Origin: Manduca sexta
Lineage: Eukaryota > Arthropoda > Insecta > Lepidoptera > Sphingidae
Assembly (NCBI RefSeq): GCF_014839805.1
Contig: NC_051134.1
Coordinates: 6,293,170 to 6,357,169 of the forward strand
DNA: 64,000 bases
Direction: 5' to 3'
A program made the position numbers and the translations under genes. This document shows, one piece after another, positions 33,523 to 45,720 of the stretch (positions are counted from its first letter, which is position 1; every line of letters starts with the position of its first letter). Below the pieces are notes generated by a model. It saw nothing but the letters and a program-made list of their open reading frames with translations. It had not been told where the DNA came from and searched no databases.

Positions 33523-36095
33523 TTTTTTTCAAATCTAATAGCGTATGATTAATAGTATACCTTATAGATAAATAAACTGTTGTTTGCTGAATTATCTTAA
33601 GCATCAACAAGCAACTTGACCGCAGTATCAATGTTTGCAGCGAAATATTCACCTCACTGACTACCGCCGTCGGAAAAAGCGTGAAATTATATGCTACACA
33701 GACGTAATAGATAAACATATAACTATACTATCTGATTGATAGTCCGGTAAGCTGATTCAAATCCAAAGCAGGCAGCAAGTTATTTACCGCATCAACACAT
33801 TGACTCGATCTCCACAACATGCTAGTCCGTAGCGAAGTTTATAACGTGTTTACAGACAACACTATTTATTCCTATTACTGCAAGTTTACGTCCAAACATA
33901 ACGCAGACGGCAATACATCTCGACTTGTTAGTCGTACATGAAATTTTGACTTAATGAACACCCAGACAAGAAGCAGAACGAAATATACATCAATGTTTCA
34001 TTATTAAAAGCGTTTACTGGGAAAAATATTGGTAAATAGTCGTAAATTAACACATAGTTCAACGTTATTTATTGAGTAGGAAATGTTTAAAACATATATT
34101 TCGTTTTATAGCTAATTAGCAATATTTTTGTGTGATTTTATGCGGTACGGATTGAGTTAATGGTTAGATTATGCGTCTTATTTGTTGGTTGGGAATGGGA
34201 AATAATAAAACAGGATTGGTGTTATATAAACTACTTCTGTCTGCGTATGTATGATTGTTGCGTCTATTTCTGCTGTCCAGCAATTTGCAAATACCGTGTT
34301 CCGTTTCGAAAAACATGCAGACAATATATTATGGACATTATGAAGAACATCTTATAATTCAAAATGATTTTTCGCCAATAGTGTAGCACATTCAGAAACA
34401 TAAAAGTCTCTGGAAATTATTATATTTTTATATGAACTATGTATTTTATAGAATTAGTATATCTGTATTTATGTAGATCAGTATGTATATACTTCCCACA
34501 TTGTCTCATCTCTGCATCACCCAAAGGTAGTCAACATTTAGAAAATTCTTCACGCACTTGTATATATCTACTGTATGTTAAGTTTAAATTTATATGAATA
34601 AATGAAGTCATGGTACAGTGGCTATGTTCGTAATAAATTGATTTATAACAACGTTAGGTTGAATTAAAAATTGGGTATATTTATATCTAAAAGTTTATCA
34701 CTATATAAGGTGAAAACCTAATCACAAATATGAAAAAACAATTTTCTATATTAACGTCTATGTATTTGTTCGACAAATTACTTTCAGCCGTAATATTAAT
34801 GTGATAGTGAACAAAGGGGATAAAGTGGAAGATTGATAACAAAATAAAAGACGCAATAACAATGCGTCAGAGGCAGGCGTCGGTAATTTGGGGGTATAAA
34901 GATGGCGCACTGTTTGGTTCAGGGGAGGAATCAGAGTTTGGATCGGGGGTTTGGAACTTTTTCATTTGTTTATTAATCAGTGGAGAAATCTGTTTTAGAC
35001 GCAGGGCTAAAGTGGATATTTTTAGCCAGCGTTGTTAAATATTGTCGGTTAACTTTATGATAGACTGTCTTAAAATATTCAAAGTGGCGATATTAGACGC
35101 AGGGCTGGAGTGGGTATTTTTAGCCAGCGTTGTTAAATATTGATAATCAAAAGTTGCCATTGGTTATACTATCGGTTAAAGATAATAATAGATTTTTTAA
35201 AAGCTCAAGCTCAAATAAATGGATTTTTTTTTCAATATTCTATATGTATATTGTGCAGTACAAGGTAAGACAGTCGTGAATAGGCTATTGATTAAAAAAA
35301 ATAGTATATGAATGATTTAAAAAGAATGAGCTTGACCCCTTCATCTGTGCAAATTCGGTCCTGGTATGCTTCGATTGGGATATGAATTGAGTATTTACGA
35401 TATTTTTATAAAATATTTATTCTGGTTTTCAATAAATATATGTGACAAAATTAAAAACTACTCTTTACGTTTTATAATAAAAGTTTACTCAAGAAAAAAA
35501 AAATATCGGTCATTATTAGCAATATTCAACACCGCCATCTGTTATCGCAAAACGGAAACAATTAGAAATGACAGCGTCTCGGATCAGTCACGCACCATTC
35601 ACAATACATCAAGCGAATCGAGGCCGCCAACACAATATATCTTCCATTCAACGCGCAGCTCAAGTAAACAAAATACGACAATTTACGACTGACAATATCA
35701 AAAATACACCACGGTGAATACGTTATGTCGAGCGATAAAGTCGCATTTAATGCAATTACACTATATATACGTTTGTTTTGAGACGGCGCGAATGTTTTCG
35801 TCGGATAGTGTAGGGACTTAGTGGTGAAGAGAGCGGAGCTTTATTGAGAAATACTTTTTATATGTTGATTAAATTTTAGCTTGGAAATCTAAACGTATTT
35901 CGTCTTCTCGTTACGTGTCTATGTTTATTTCCGCCCTCATTTTAATAGTATATAAAAAAAAAACTTATAGGCGCTATAATTTGGAATCGTAAAGTAAGGT
36001 CAAGGCCCTGTTACAACATCTTTGTAAACTTAGAAAAATGAAGGTAGTATATGTGATGGCGTAATTTTGGATTACTTGTTGACACTTTACTGGTG
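33523..36095. other. Mostly unique A+T-rich sequence with a small duplication
   Basis: No gene. It contains the 50-bp direct repeat described at 34995-35142. The frame at 35366-35692 (108 codons) has no domain I recognise. AAGATGGCGC occurs at about 34902. Confidence 0.45.
34995..35142. repeat. Direct repeat of about 50 bp, 98 bp apart
   Basis: TTAGACGCAGGGCTAAAGTG (unit 1 from 34995) and TTAGACGCAGGGCTGGAGTG (unit 2 from 35093) continue identically through TTTTTAGCCAGCGTTGTTAA to ATATTG, with three mismatches visible. A following TCGGTTAA phrase recurs after each, separated by an extra 28 bp after unit 2. This fits a local tandem duplication followed by an indel. Confidence 0.75.
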
Positions 36096-36390
36096 GTAGG
36101 TTTCTCATATGTGAGAGTCCGCTAGGGTTGATACCACCACAATGTCTATACACTGTTGTCTGTAGTCACTGTAGTGTTCTGGTTTGAAGAACATTATAGC
36201 CAGTGTAACTACTGGACATAATAAGATTTAACATCTCATATCTCAGGATGGCGAGCGCAGTGGAATACCAGACAATACTTTGTAACTCAAGGTATTGGAT
36301 GGTGTTTCTACAGTTTATGAGCGGACGTATCGCTAACATCAGACGAACGGCAAACTCGACTTGTAATTCAAAGCAATAAAAAAAAATAAA
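36096..36390 (+). mobile_element. Repeat family A copy 4, near full length
   Basis: It starts near GGTAGGTTTCTCATATGTGA, includes GTCTGTAGTCACTGTAGTGT, GAACATTATAGCCAGTGTAA, TAACATCTCATATCTCAGGA, GGCGAGCGCAGTGGAATACC and AATCAAAG-type 3' sequence, and ends in a run of nine A. With the copy at 57500 it defines the family length of about 290 bp in this window. Confidence 0.8.
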
Positions 36391-39300
36391 CCTTGATTCA
36401 TTTTTCTTCCTATAACCTAACAGATCTAGCTGTGACTTTAACTAATTTTCGACATTCCCGCTCGATCATCCACCACAACTCCACCCCAAAGGAGATAGCT
36501 ATAAACATACATCAATGTAATTTGTGAGCCATTCGGTACAACAGTGCGTTTACTAAGAAACTAAGTGTTGCCTACTCGCTAGATTTGCGACACGATTGTT
36601 CTTTTAGTGGACAAAAATAGTGCAATTTGTGAGGAATAACGGCGTTTATTGTGCTCGCCGTGGTTTATTTGTTTGGAAACGCGCCCGTGGGACATTGGCG
36701 CGGGTTTAGGCGTTTTGGTATTGGCTATGATTTGGCCTGGTTCTGGAAGCGTTTTTGGAGATTGAGATTTTGGTATAGTAGAAGTAAGAGAGTCTGATAC
36801 GACATTGGTAAATAAGAGGCAAGTAATGTCTGAATACGTCAAACAAAAATAATTAACTTTTTTATCAATATGTTCCATGAGTTTTTTTTTACCTATACGT
36901 CTATATGGTCAATTTTTCCTAAAAAACACAACAATTCAATTTGTCCTAATTTGAAATTATTACATTATGAAAGCGAAAAAGTGAACAGACTTGTAATTTT
37001 TCATAGTTAAAATCAAAAAACAATAAGTCGTCAGACGACTACAATATTTCTGGCATTCATTCTAGAAAAAAGAGAAGCGAATAAATATTCTTTAAATAAA
37101 CGTAAAATTCAAGAAGTTAAACGATAATTTGACAAGAATCTTTATAATCTGAGCTATAAAGTACACTAATTACCGCGACATAAAAAAATACCATCAGTCT
37201 GCCGCATCTGTCCACTGTCTAATAAAAACGGGACGCGGCGACACGACGTCGATCGGCCGACATATTTACGACGTAGCCGACAAAAATATAGCACACGACG
37301 ATTGCGCGCGGAGTGAATTATCGTCTGGTGTGCGCTGTGATTTATCGCCTGGTGTGAACTGGTGTTCTTGGCGAGGAGGTGGAGATGTGAAGAAATTTGC
37401 ACCTGATGTGTCAGTCTTGCATTTCTTTCGCGTGACTGGCGATTCCTTTCTATTTTTAAGTGGTGAAAGATGCGATGGTGGATGGTAGGTGATATCAATA
37501 AACCGTAGTAATACCAGATAGAACTTGATCAAACATTTTGCAGTTAGTGTATATCACTGATTGATAGCTTTGTCAAATGCCACATCCTCAACCCATTCTG
37601 TATATTCCTTTTTTGAAACGTGTAAAGTACTCACGCTTACTTCAATGATTTTAATTTGTTAGCATCAGCGATAATCTCTTATAAGCCGCCCCATCGTATA
37701 TTTGTATTGTCTCAGATCAAGGTGCGCCTTCTTGTTTGGCTTTGATGGGCTTTAACTTCCAAAATTCAATATCGAATCTCAATTTTGGCCACTGCACCAC
37801 AAGTCGAAGCTTCAATTTTGGCGTATGTAAACCGATTGCAATTGTCAATGCTATCGAAATCTCTCGAATCGCCTAAAGCTAAGAATAACGTCCATCATAA
37901 ATACAGCACAAAGGGATCCGGAGGCGCTCTGTGCCCGACATCTATCAGTTGTTACTGCATCTCTAACAAGCTATGGTTTGTGTAGTCGAAGGATAGTGAG
38001 GAGTTGGCTTCTTCTAGCAAATTCTTGTGATTCTCGTTCGATAAAATTTTATATACTGATTATTAGGAACCTATTATAGATTTTTATTAGGTTTAAATCA
38101 AATCAAGAAGTTTTATACAATTCTTACTGTTAATGAAACGTATGTGCATAACCCTATTCCAGAAATATTGTTGCAATATCATCAAGATTTAGGATATCTT
38201 CAGATACTGTTCTATTTAGGTTGAATATCTTATCGTCTTGTACACAATTGAACAATATATCTGAAAACAGAGGCATGATTGTTAACAGAATAAAAGCAAC
38301 GACTTCTCCTTCTTCATAGCATAGTCCTGATAGAGTGTAATAGAGCTGAGATTGTTAAATCCCCACTAGAAAAATAATGTAGTTACCAATAGCAAAAGGT
38401 GAATTTTTTCGAAATGGAAGCCGATATATAGGTACTAATTACATGAATGCGGTCTTCAAATCGTTATAACAATCATTAGATTCTACATAAAGAGAAGCCA
38501 GCAGGAGTGATATGGATCCTTTGCCACTGATAGTTACTAATAGCAATTTCTAAGGTAATATTTAAAAGCCACCTCCACACTACATCGCAACCAAGACGCT
38601 TGTTACCTCGCGTTGGATCCGCATTCATCCGCGCCGTCACCAGGGCGGACAATGAGGGTGATCATCCCACACCCTCGTACTTGTCTATAATGCAATCAAT
38701 TTCATCGGGAAACTATGGACGTATTGCGCGGGGTTTGTTCGCGGGATTTGTATAGCATTTGCGCATTATAATGCTAAGTTAATATTAGCAGAATATATCG
38801 CGTTAGAATGTCCAGTTGCGTTTACATTAGCGGCAATATTTCAATATTCCTATAGACATGCCACTTGCGGCAAGATTTGCAAGCTTTCAAATTTACAGAA
38901 ATCAGCTTGCCGCTATTGTTTATACAGTAAAAATTGCTCAAGGAAGTTGACTTTGCAAGTTTTCTTGCTAATTTACACTTCGCTTAAGGAATTAAGTATT
39001 CGTAGGTTTCTTTGAACAAAACGCCTGTGTATTTTTCAGGAATATTATTGATTATTGAAGTTGAGATCTTACCTATCCATATACTAACGAATGAGTGGGT
39101 TGCCAACATGTTAGACTACGCGCAAGTATCTCATGTGTATTATGCGTAGAATACAGTTTATTGTTCTGGTTGGTTTTGGTAATGTTTAGGGATAGCCATG
39201 CGATGATCATCATCATGCGAGCTTCTTACCACTTTACTTAGCTTTTGAAAACATGCGCACTTGCATTATGCATTAAATTATTTAGTCATATAACATCAAT

Positions 39301-40294
39301 TTTACGAAATGTCTATATAAAATTAAGTCAAGGGAATTTGTTGTGTAAACAGATGTATTCAATACCAGAAAAATATTTATTTTAATACGCAATTTTATTG
39401 AATACAATGTCTCCAAATATTTGGATACACTCAAATGTTCCGGTTTGATTAATTTTGCATTTGGTTAAAACGGAAAAGTAGCTCTTGATATTGTTTGAGA
39501 AAGTTATTTGCATACTCCGTTTGGTTTTGCAGTTGTTTTGGAGTTTGCATGTGGAAGAGGTATGTTGGGGCTTGTATCACCTCGGTAACTGTATTTTTCG
39601 ATTACATAGTATCTGTTTTATTGAGGTTAAGTAATTAAAACCATCGGAACTTAAGAAACAACACATTAAAACTGTAATAAAATAATCAAACATGTCACTT
39701 GTATATTATTATTGTAATATAATAAAAGAATTATTAACAAACAGTCAGTCAGGCGAACAAACGACTAGAAAAACAATTTACAAACACAATTTCGAATACA
39801 TAGTTGCTTGCTTTGTAGACTGGGTTCGAACTTGCGACTTCATTCCTGACAGTTAATTCTACTTCCCACTATGCCATCGCTGTTCCCCTAACATCAATAA
39901 CCTCTCACAGTTCCTGACTAATTAGCGCAACAAGTAACTCTGCTTACCCCACGGCAGTGCCAAATCCTTTATCAATAAATAGTTGGATATTGAATGATAC
40001 CTCTACAAACAGCATCCAGTAACAAGATCCGCAAACTGACTCTAACAATGTTAGTTCGCACCTGCGGCTCCTGCTAAGACGTGATTTTGGAAGATTCGGA
40101 CTTACACGTGTAGCAAAATTGGAATGTTTTGACTTACATCTTCTGCATTAGTGGCCAGATCTATTTTTAACATGGCTGAATGTTTTATGCATAAATAAGG
40201 CTTTGGTTTTTTGTGCCATTGAAATTTCTTTCCACAATTTTCCCCATAGTTTCGTTTTGAATTCGTATTATATCTTTAATAATCTACGCTATAT
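36391..40294. other. Mostly unique sequence, no recognised gene
   Basis: GC-enriched patches lie at 37195-37420 and 38570-38760. The first contains a short direct repeat built on TTATCGYCTGGTGTG at about 37318 and 37342. Frames at 37166-37498 and 37266-37532 (minus) overlap each other there and have no known domain. The frame at 37785-37985 reads through a moderately GC-rich patch whose complement also stays partly open. I could not assign it. Confidence 0.4.
39820..39880 (-). repeat. tRNA-like SINE head remnant
   Basis: On the minus strand TGGCATAGTGG (A box, 39866-39876) is followed after about 35 bp by AGTTCGAACCC (B box, 39822-39832). The spacing fits a tRNA-derived polymerase III promoter. 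No complete cloverleaf can be drawn, and no known SINE body follows, so I treat it as an orphan head and not a tRNA gene. Confidence 0.4.
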
Positions 40295-40480
40295 CTGTCT
40301 TACTTATAAACTTGTTTTAGGTTTAAGAGGTGCTTAAGAATTGCTTAAATAACTGACAAAAACATCACCCATAGTTTAAACCTTATTAAGAGGCAAGATG
40401 ACGGGTTTAGACTTCAGCTGATCGAGTAAATTTGTGTTTTAACTAAGCATAATTTTTCGATTTTTTTATAAGTAAGACTG
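40295..40480. mobile_element. MITE family H copy 2
   Basis: The left CTGTCTTACTTATAAA and right TTTATAAGTAAGACTG are inverted repeats with one mismatch. The interior matches copy 1 at 25756: GGTTTAAGAGGTGCTTAAGA, AGTTTAAACCTTATTAAGAG, GCTGATCGAGTAAATT and TTTTAACTAAGCATAA. Differences are scattered, and a short GC-rich piece in copy 1 (GGCGCGGCGTC) is absent here. TATA-type sequence lies at both edges. Confidence 0.75.
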
Positions 40481-41094
40481 CATATAATTATTATGTGTTC
40501 TATTATTGTATATTATTATGTATTTAATTTATATCATTAAAATAAATAAACCCACACTCCAACTTCTATGTAGAAAAGATTTCATCCTATGGTTGTTTGG
40601 AAGAGATCGCTCTCGATAAAACCGCGTATAATTAATGAGTAGGTGTGTGTTTTTCTTTAACTTATGTGGTCTTCAATATAAAGTGACCTATCTATCCATA
40701 GATAATAATATAATTGTCACCTTTTGACTTACATCCAACAATTTATAATAATTTACCACAAACCCTTACATAAACTCCGTACTTAGACCACCTGTCACAC
40801 ATTCGGTTTGTTCGTCACTCCCTTGTATTTTAATGTGAGACGTCACATCCTGCCCCATTCATATAAGTAAAGATATATATTAGCGAGGTAATTGTCGTCT
40901 TCCGCCATTACCGGCCGCTTGACACTTGATAACGAGTAATTTACTCGCGGAAGCCGTTTTTACTTCATTTACGAGTGACTTTAGAGTGAAAACTTTTTTA
41001 TTTATGTGTGGGAGGGTTATTTTGTATCCGACTGCACATAATGACAAGTTTACGCCTTTACATAAAAAAATATATAAAAAACGTCGTGGCTACA

Positions 41095-41425
41095 GATATA
41101 TATGTACTACGTACTAGATTTGGCGTTCCGAACATGCACTGTGTTTAACGCGATTGAACTGCAATCCATTCAAACTGACTTTAATATGGTCAATATTGAT
41201 AGCTTGTGGTTGTGTACGGAGTGGCGCTTATGATATAAGAACTTGAGTCTAAGTATAAATCTGGATTTGAATAAAAATATTAGTCAAATAAGTAAAATTA
41301 TTTGTTCAAGTGAATAAATTATAACAGTGACGGTTTGGCTACCAGTTTAGTTCAGATTTTGAACAAATGGTTTATACGGACGTTCGTGTCAATAAAATAC
41401 ACGCCAATGGTCGAGGCTCACTTCA
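41095..41425 (+). repeat. Unclassified repeat family F copy 1, uninterrupted
   Basis: From ATGTACTACGTACTAGATTT to GGACGTTCGTGTCAATAAAA this segment matches 53072-53340 plus 53978-54025, base for base over long runs (for example GTCAAATAAGTAAAATTATT). It has no terminal inverted repeat, A tail or polymerase III box I can see, and no coding potential. The class is unknown. Because it lacks the 637-bp G element found in copy 2, it shows the empty site. Confidence 0.75.
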
Positions 41426-42359
41426 CCGAGCTTACACACAATACTAGAGTTCGTGACTCCATGTCCGAACCAAAATTAAAAAACAGAATGTATGGTTACT
41501 ATAATAACCCTTAAAAAGAAAATTTGTGGTCGCCCTACACATCGCAAGCTACAAGACAAGACAACAATGTAGATAGTACTATATAATACAATGTCTTCTA
41601 ATAACTTAGAAACAAAATGGCGTCCATTAGTTACTTTGCGAACGATTATATTTTATTACGGCCCTAATAATTCCGTCTGAGTAACCGTATAAGTCTAAAT
41701 GTCCACGAGAGCCGATAAACATCCATTAAACACATTCAACAACAATTTATCATAATAATAAAATGGTTTTATTGCTGTTTCAACAAACATTTTATGGGCC
41801 TGAGTAGCGTAGAGTAATGTTGTAACTTGTAAAAATTACAAGCTGCAATGTTGTTCGAAGCATTAGGTGTGATTAATGAAAAATATTATTACGAAAATTT
41901 GTATTGGACTACCATATTAAATTTAGAAAGCAATTGATACAAATTATGAGTATTTAATACGTGTGCTTTTACTTCTTTTTAATGCGAGAGTCGACGACAC
42001 GAGAGACGACCGCTCTGTCTAGAGAGATACCGACAAAGAAGAAGTGCGGAAGTCTGTCTCTATGTCGATTTTTGCCGTGAAGCAGTAGTGATCAAGCGCT
42101 ATTTTATCCATATTTAAAACACGTTTTAGTTAATATCATCAAACTCATTCACTCGAAACTAAGTTCTCTAAACAGATGTAGAGCTCCGAAATACTAAGAG
42201 ATTGATTTCAATGTCATTTACATAATAAAAAATAACTTCACTTTTACCTTTAAATTTTTATATCCAAAGGTTGGGTAGATGCGCAAGCGCACACTCCACC
42301 ACCTTATGTATATATCTTGAGAAACACAATTACATATACAAATTTTGCAGTAATTATAT
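41426..42359. other. Non-repetitive A+T-rich sequence
   Basis: No gene or recognised repeat. A short GC-richer phrase near 41990-42080 (GTCGACGACACGAGAGACGA) has no open frame of note. Confidence 0.5.
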
Positions 42360-42518
42360 GCCTCGGTGGTGTAGTAATATTGCGTGGGCTTTACAACACC
42401 GTTCTAAAGTCTCAGGTTCGAATCTCCGGTAAAGTAATATTGAGTTCTTTATTCAGCCCGAAGACTAGTATATGTGTCCCACCTGGCGATAGGTTCGCCG
42501 CTATCACATCATCATCAT

Positions 42519-42561
<43 letters not shown>

Positions 42562-42676
42562 GTAACTAAAACCAAATAAAATATTTCTTTCTTTCTTTCT
42601 TTCATGGGACAGAACACACATGACGAAAAACGGATGTTCTAGTAGCACCGTACAAAAGCTTTATGTGTTTGTTTGG
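42360..42676 (+). mobile_element. SINE family D copy split by a microsatellite-bearing insertion
   Basis: The head GCCTCGGTGGTGTAGTAATA (A box) and GGTTCGAATCTCC (B box, 42415-42427) are preserved. The body runs CAGCCCGAAGACTAGTATAT, GGCGATAGGTTCGCCGCTAT, CACATCAT, and resumes at ATGGGACAGAACACACATGA. In the intact copy at 29.3 kb these two parts are contiguous. The insert between them (about 42513-42603) is described separately. The frames at 42317-42565 and 42412-42648 are translations of this composite. Confidence 0.75.
42513..42603. repeat. Insert with (TA)n and (TTTC)n inside a D SINE
   Basis: The segment has CATCATCAT, a T run, about 16 TA units (42525-42557), then TATGTAACTAAAACC, AATAAAATA and about five TTTC units. 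An AATAAA signal followed by a simple repeat resembles the 3' end of a small retroelement, so this may be a nested, severely truncated insertion and not simple microsatellite growth. Confidence 0.55.
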
Positions 42677-43400
42677 CATATTATTTTTTGTTGTTATAAT
42701 ATAATTTTATAACCACCGATGTTTTAATCATTTCCACCGTCTTTATACAAATGTGTCTTGTTTCTTATATTTACGGTGTATAATAAAGTTTTAAATAAAT
42801 AAATAATTTCTTAAACACTAAAGTCGAGCGTAAATCGCGTTCAGATACCCTTCTATTACGCGGTCACTATCGAGTTGAATTTACAACAAGAGCGACATTT
42901 GAACGATAATGCTTATTTATGCGTTTTTATGTATATTTATGGATACACTTTTACGAGTGACTTGGAAACGGTTTTAATTGTCGTATTAAATTCAATTTAC
43001 ATGATGATTTATATTCTGTATTGTTTTTAATCTTGTTTATCGAATTACGACTTTCTTGTTATGTTTTTTGGAGTGATTTTGAGATGGAAGGTTTAGGTAG
43101 TGTCCTTAAACAGCAGTTGTTAAGGGTGAAATGAAAAATATGTTACAATTTTATATTATTCACTAATGTTTAGTCTGTTTAAGAGTATTGCAACAGTAAT
43201 CCTATAGGTCTTTTGAAATACGGATGCTTTAGAATGTCAAAATACGAGATGAGAAGTCTTTCGTATGCTAGTGTCTAGTGTGTTTCTCTTTCTTTGCACA
43301 AAGGAGTTCTGTGACAGAAAAATGTAACAGATAAGAATAGATTGGACATCTTTTCTACAACTCACACCTTAACGTTAACTTCCTATACCACATTATTGGT

Positions 43401-43640
43401 GGTAGGATATATTTTATATCCGTCTGGATAGTTACTACCATACACAAGGTGTTAAATCCGCCATAATGACCCATGTAATGTGTCGCATTCCAGGATCAGA
43501 TTGTATATATATAAATAGGCTAGCATAACTGTGTGGATTGTTGAGGGACAATTTTCGTCAAACGACACTCTATCTTTCCACTCTGCTTATGATCAGGTGC
43601 ATTGGGTTCATTTTACCGTGCCTGTACCTAAAAATAAAAT
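43401..43640 (+). mobile_element. Repeat family B copy 4
   Basis: It starts GGTAGGATATATTTTATATC and has the full order of family blocks: ACAAGGTGTTAAATCCGCCA, GTGTCGCATTCCAGGATCAG, the GGCTAGCATAACTGTGTGGA block, CACTCTGCTTATGATCAGGT and CCGTGCCTGTACC. It ends in an A-rich run at about 43630. Confidence 0.8.
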
Positions 43641-44360
43641 GTTTCATCAATAAAGTATCACGTTTTGTTTAGTATTGTGGTGCTGTGCTTAATGGTAACA
43701 TGACAGCGTCGTTTATATCTGCGACACGATTTTATTACAAAACGCTGAGATTTGTGTCCAATAGCCTTTCGAGCTAATATACGCGATGAATTCGAATTAG
43801 TTTGTATGGAAAGTCTGCTCGTCTGTCTGTATCATTTCTGTGTCTGGTGTATTTTCTGAAGTGGCCTCAATGTTGTTGGTGATAAAGGTTAATATTGTAT
43901 ATTCAAAAATAAAATTATAGTCTAAATTAAATGTCTTACTAGAAGTGTCCAAGCAAAACCCGCAACAGTTTATTATGGAGAGTTTATAGCATAATTTTCT
44001 ACTGCTGTTGCTTTCTACTCATAAAATATAACGATCATTCGTTAGTGAAAAATCTACACCGCAGCTCATGAACATCCACAATACCAATAAAGATACTGTA
44101 GACTAATAACTATTTTCATAGTGGTTTCCTTCGTAGCCTTTTAACTTCAAAAAGTCAAAACTGCAACACACATTTCCACACCAACTTTAAACTTCTGTCT
44201 GTAGAAACACTAAGATTTAATATAAAAATAAATTAAATATATTCATTTGTAATTCCTATTACGCCGATGGGGATCATAATATTTTTAACATTTCTGTTAA
44301 TATGTGTTAGATTTCACCTAACAGGTTATTTTAATTCATTTTTTTATACATACGTGTACG

Positions 44361-44502
44361 ACAAAGTGACCTCACTGCATCTGATGATGAGTGGAGGTCC
44401 AATAGAATGTCGACTGACGAGAGATGATTACTCCTCGGCAGTCGACACAATTATGGCGGCCTGTTGGAACCGGATATACACAGGCTGTTCCTGCAACGCG
44501 AA
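44361..44502 (-). mobile_element. Repeat family B partial copy, minus strand
   Basis: The plus strand shows the reverse complement of the 3' half: AAAGTGACCTCACTGCATCT, CAATAGAATGTCGACTGACG, CTCGGCAGTCGACACAATTA and GGAACCGGATATACACAGGC. The A-rich 3' end and the 5' third are missing. The 101-codon frame at 44267-44572 overlaps this repeat. Confidence 0.75.
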
Positions 44503-45239
44503 TTATTTCGCCTTATACGGTATACAAAAAGTGATTATTTGTTTACACTTAGTTCCTCCCTTCTCCATTTAAGGTATGGGCAATTTTGTTTTCTTAAAAC
44601 CCCGACTAATGTCTCGCTCGTTAAAGCACCATTAGGTTTCCTTCTAATTGCATATTTCTGCAGTATTTAAAACGCATTTCATGATATATAGAAACTTTAA
44701 CATAATAAGTGTTTTAACGCCTATATTTTTTTGGTATCTATAGCAATAAACGTTTTATTATTTGATGGAATTTTGATAGTCTTCTGCATTCTTACTACCT
44801 AATTTCTTCTACACACTTTATTAAAGTATTATTTTATCTCTTTGCTTTAATAACATGAAATTTAGAATAATAATTAAGAAAAATTGGGATATGATTTTTT
44901 TATTCCCTATTACATGCGTAAAACATACGTTATTCGGAAAAAATTATATCGAACAAGGCGGTTTTAATCACAAAAAAAAAATCTATTTATCAGGTTATTG
45001 AAGCGAAGAGTCCACTTTATTCAACACTAATATTGTGATTTATTTAAACTAATCATTTGAAACAGGGCTCAAATAAAGTAGGTTCCATCGTGTATAATGC
45101 CGATATGTTTGATGCGAAACGTTTACTATATTAATCAAGTAATTATACTAAAATTTCGATGGTTTATACGAAATTGTCGCTACCAAAAATCTTTACCAAC
45201 GTTAACATTACGATGCCCTGATATAATAATTATAATAGT

Positions 45240-45313
45240 AATATCAGCCTTATATACTGTTCCATTGCCGAGCAGCAGCTTCCTCTACTACTGATTAAGC
45301 CTTAGTCCACCAT
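45240..45313 (-). mobile_element. SINE family C 3'-end fragment
   Basis: ATATCAGCCTTATATACTGT, CCATTGCCGAGCAGCAGCTT and CCTCTACTACTGAT, then GCCTTAGTCCACCA, match the first 80 bp of the minus-strand copies at 16333 and 22913. Everything 5' of that is absent. Confidence 0.65.
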
Positions 45314-45527
45314 AATTATTGTAAAATTTTGGCATAGTAAATCAAAACTCGTTATTATTAATTTGTTTATTTAATTATTGCAGACATCATACACCATAAC
45401 TAACATTGTAGCTTATACCATCTTGTTTTTTCTCCTCCTCTGTCCCGTATTCTATCCCTGTCCACGTTCTGTTTCCCACTCTTATGCACGTTTCGTTCCC
45501 TACTCCCTTAGCATAATCATCATAATT

Positions 45528-45720
45528 TCAACCGCGAATCGTCCACTGCTGGACATAGGCCTCCCCCATTGAGCGCCACAGGGTCCGGTTCTGGGCCGCC
45601 CTCATCCATCGGACTCCGGCGACCTTCACCAGACCGTCGGTCCGCCTACGCTGGTCGTACCTACGTCTTCAGGTTCGTGGTTGCCACTCCAGAACTTTTC
45701 CGCCCCAACAGCCATCAGTC
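45528..45720 (-). pseudogene. C-terminal remnant of a LINE ORF, probably RTE clade
   Basis: On the minus strand, upstream of a TGA stop (complement of 45528-45530), one frame reads LVKVAGVRWMRAAQNRTLW followed by RSMGEAYVQQWTIRG. Further upstream, KVLEWQPRT and RRRYDQRRRTDG lie in the same frame, separated by one in-frame TGA. The basic, Trp-rich pattern W-x3-A-x2-R-x2-W-R-x2-G-E-A-Y-V-Q-Q-W is, to my knowledge, the C-terminal tail of RTE-type non-LTR retrotransposon proteins. The following AATTATGATGATTATG agrees with their short simple-repeat 3' ends. The reverse transcriptase itself is missing, so this is a 5'-truncated dead copy. Confidence 0.65.

Noticed and set aside
37785..37985. 66-codon frame in a moderately GC-rich patch
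   Set aside because: Several frames on both strands are partly open here and none shows a domain. Conservation data would be needed to choose one.
39820..39880. tRNA gene on the minus strand
   Set aside because: Only the A and B boxes fit. No acceptor stem could be paired.
42317..42565. 82-codon frame ending in a YIYIYI tract
   Set aside because: It is a translation of a SINE and a TA microsatellite.
44267..44572. 101-codon frame
   Set aside because: Its second half is the antisense of repeat B, and the first half is A/T-rich hydrophobic noise.
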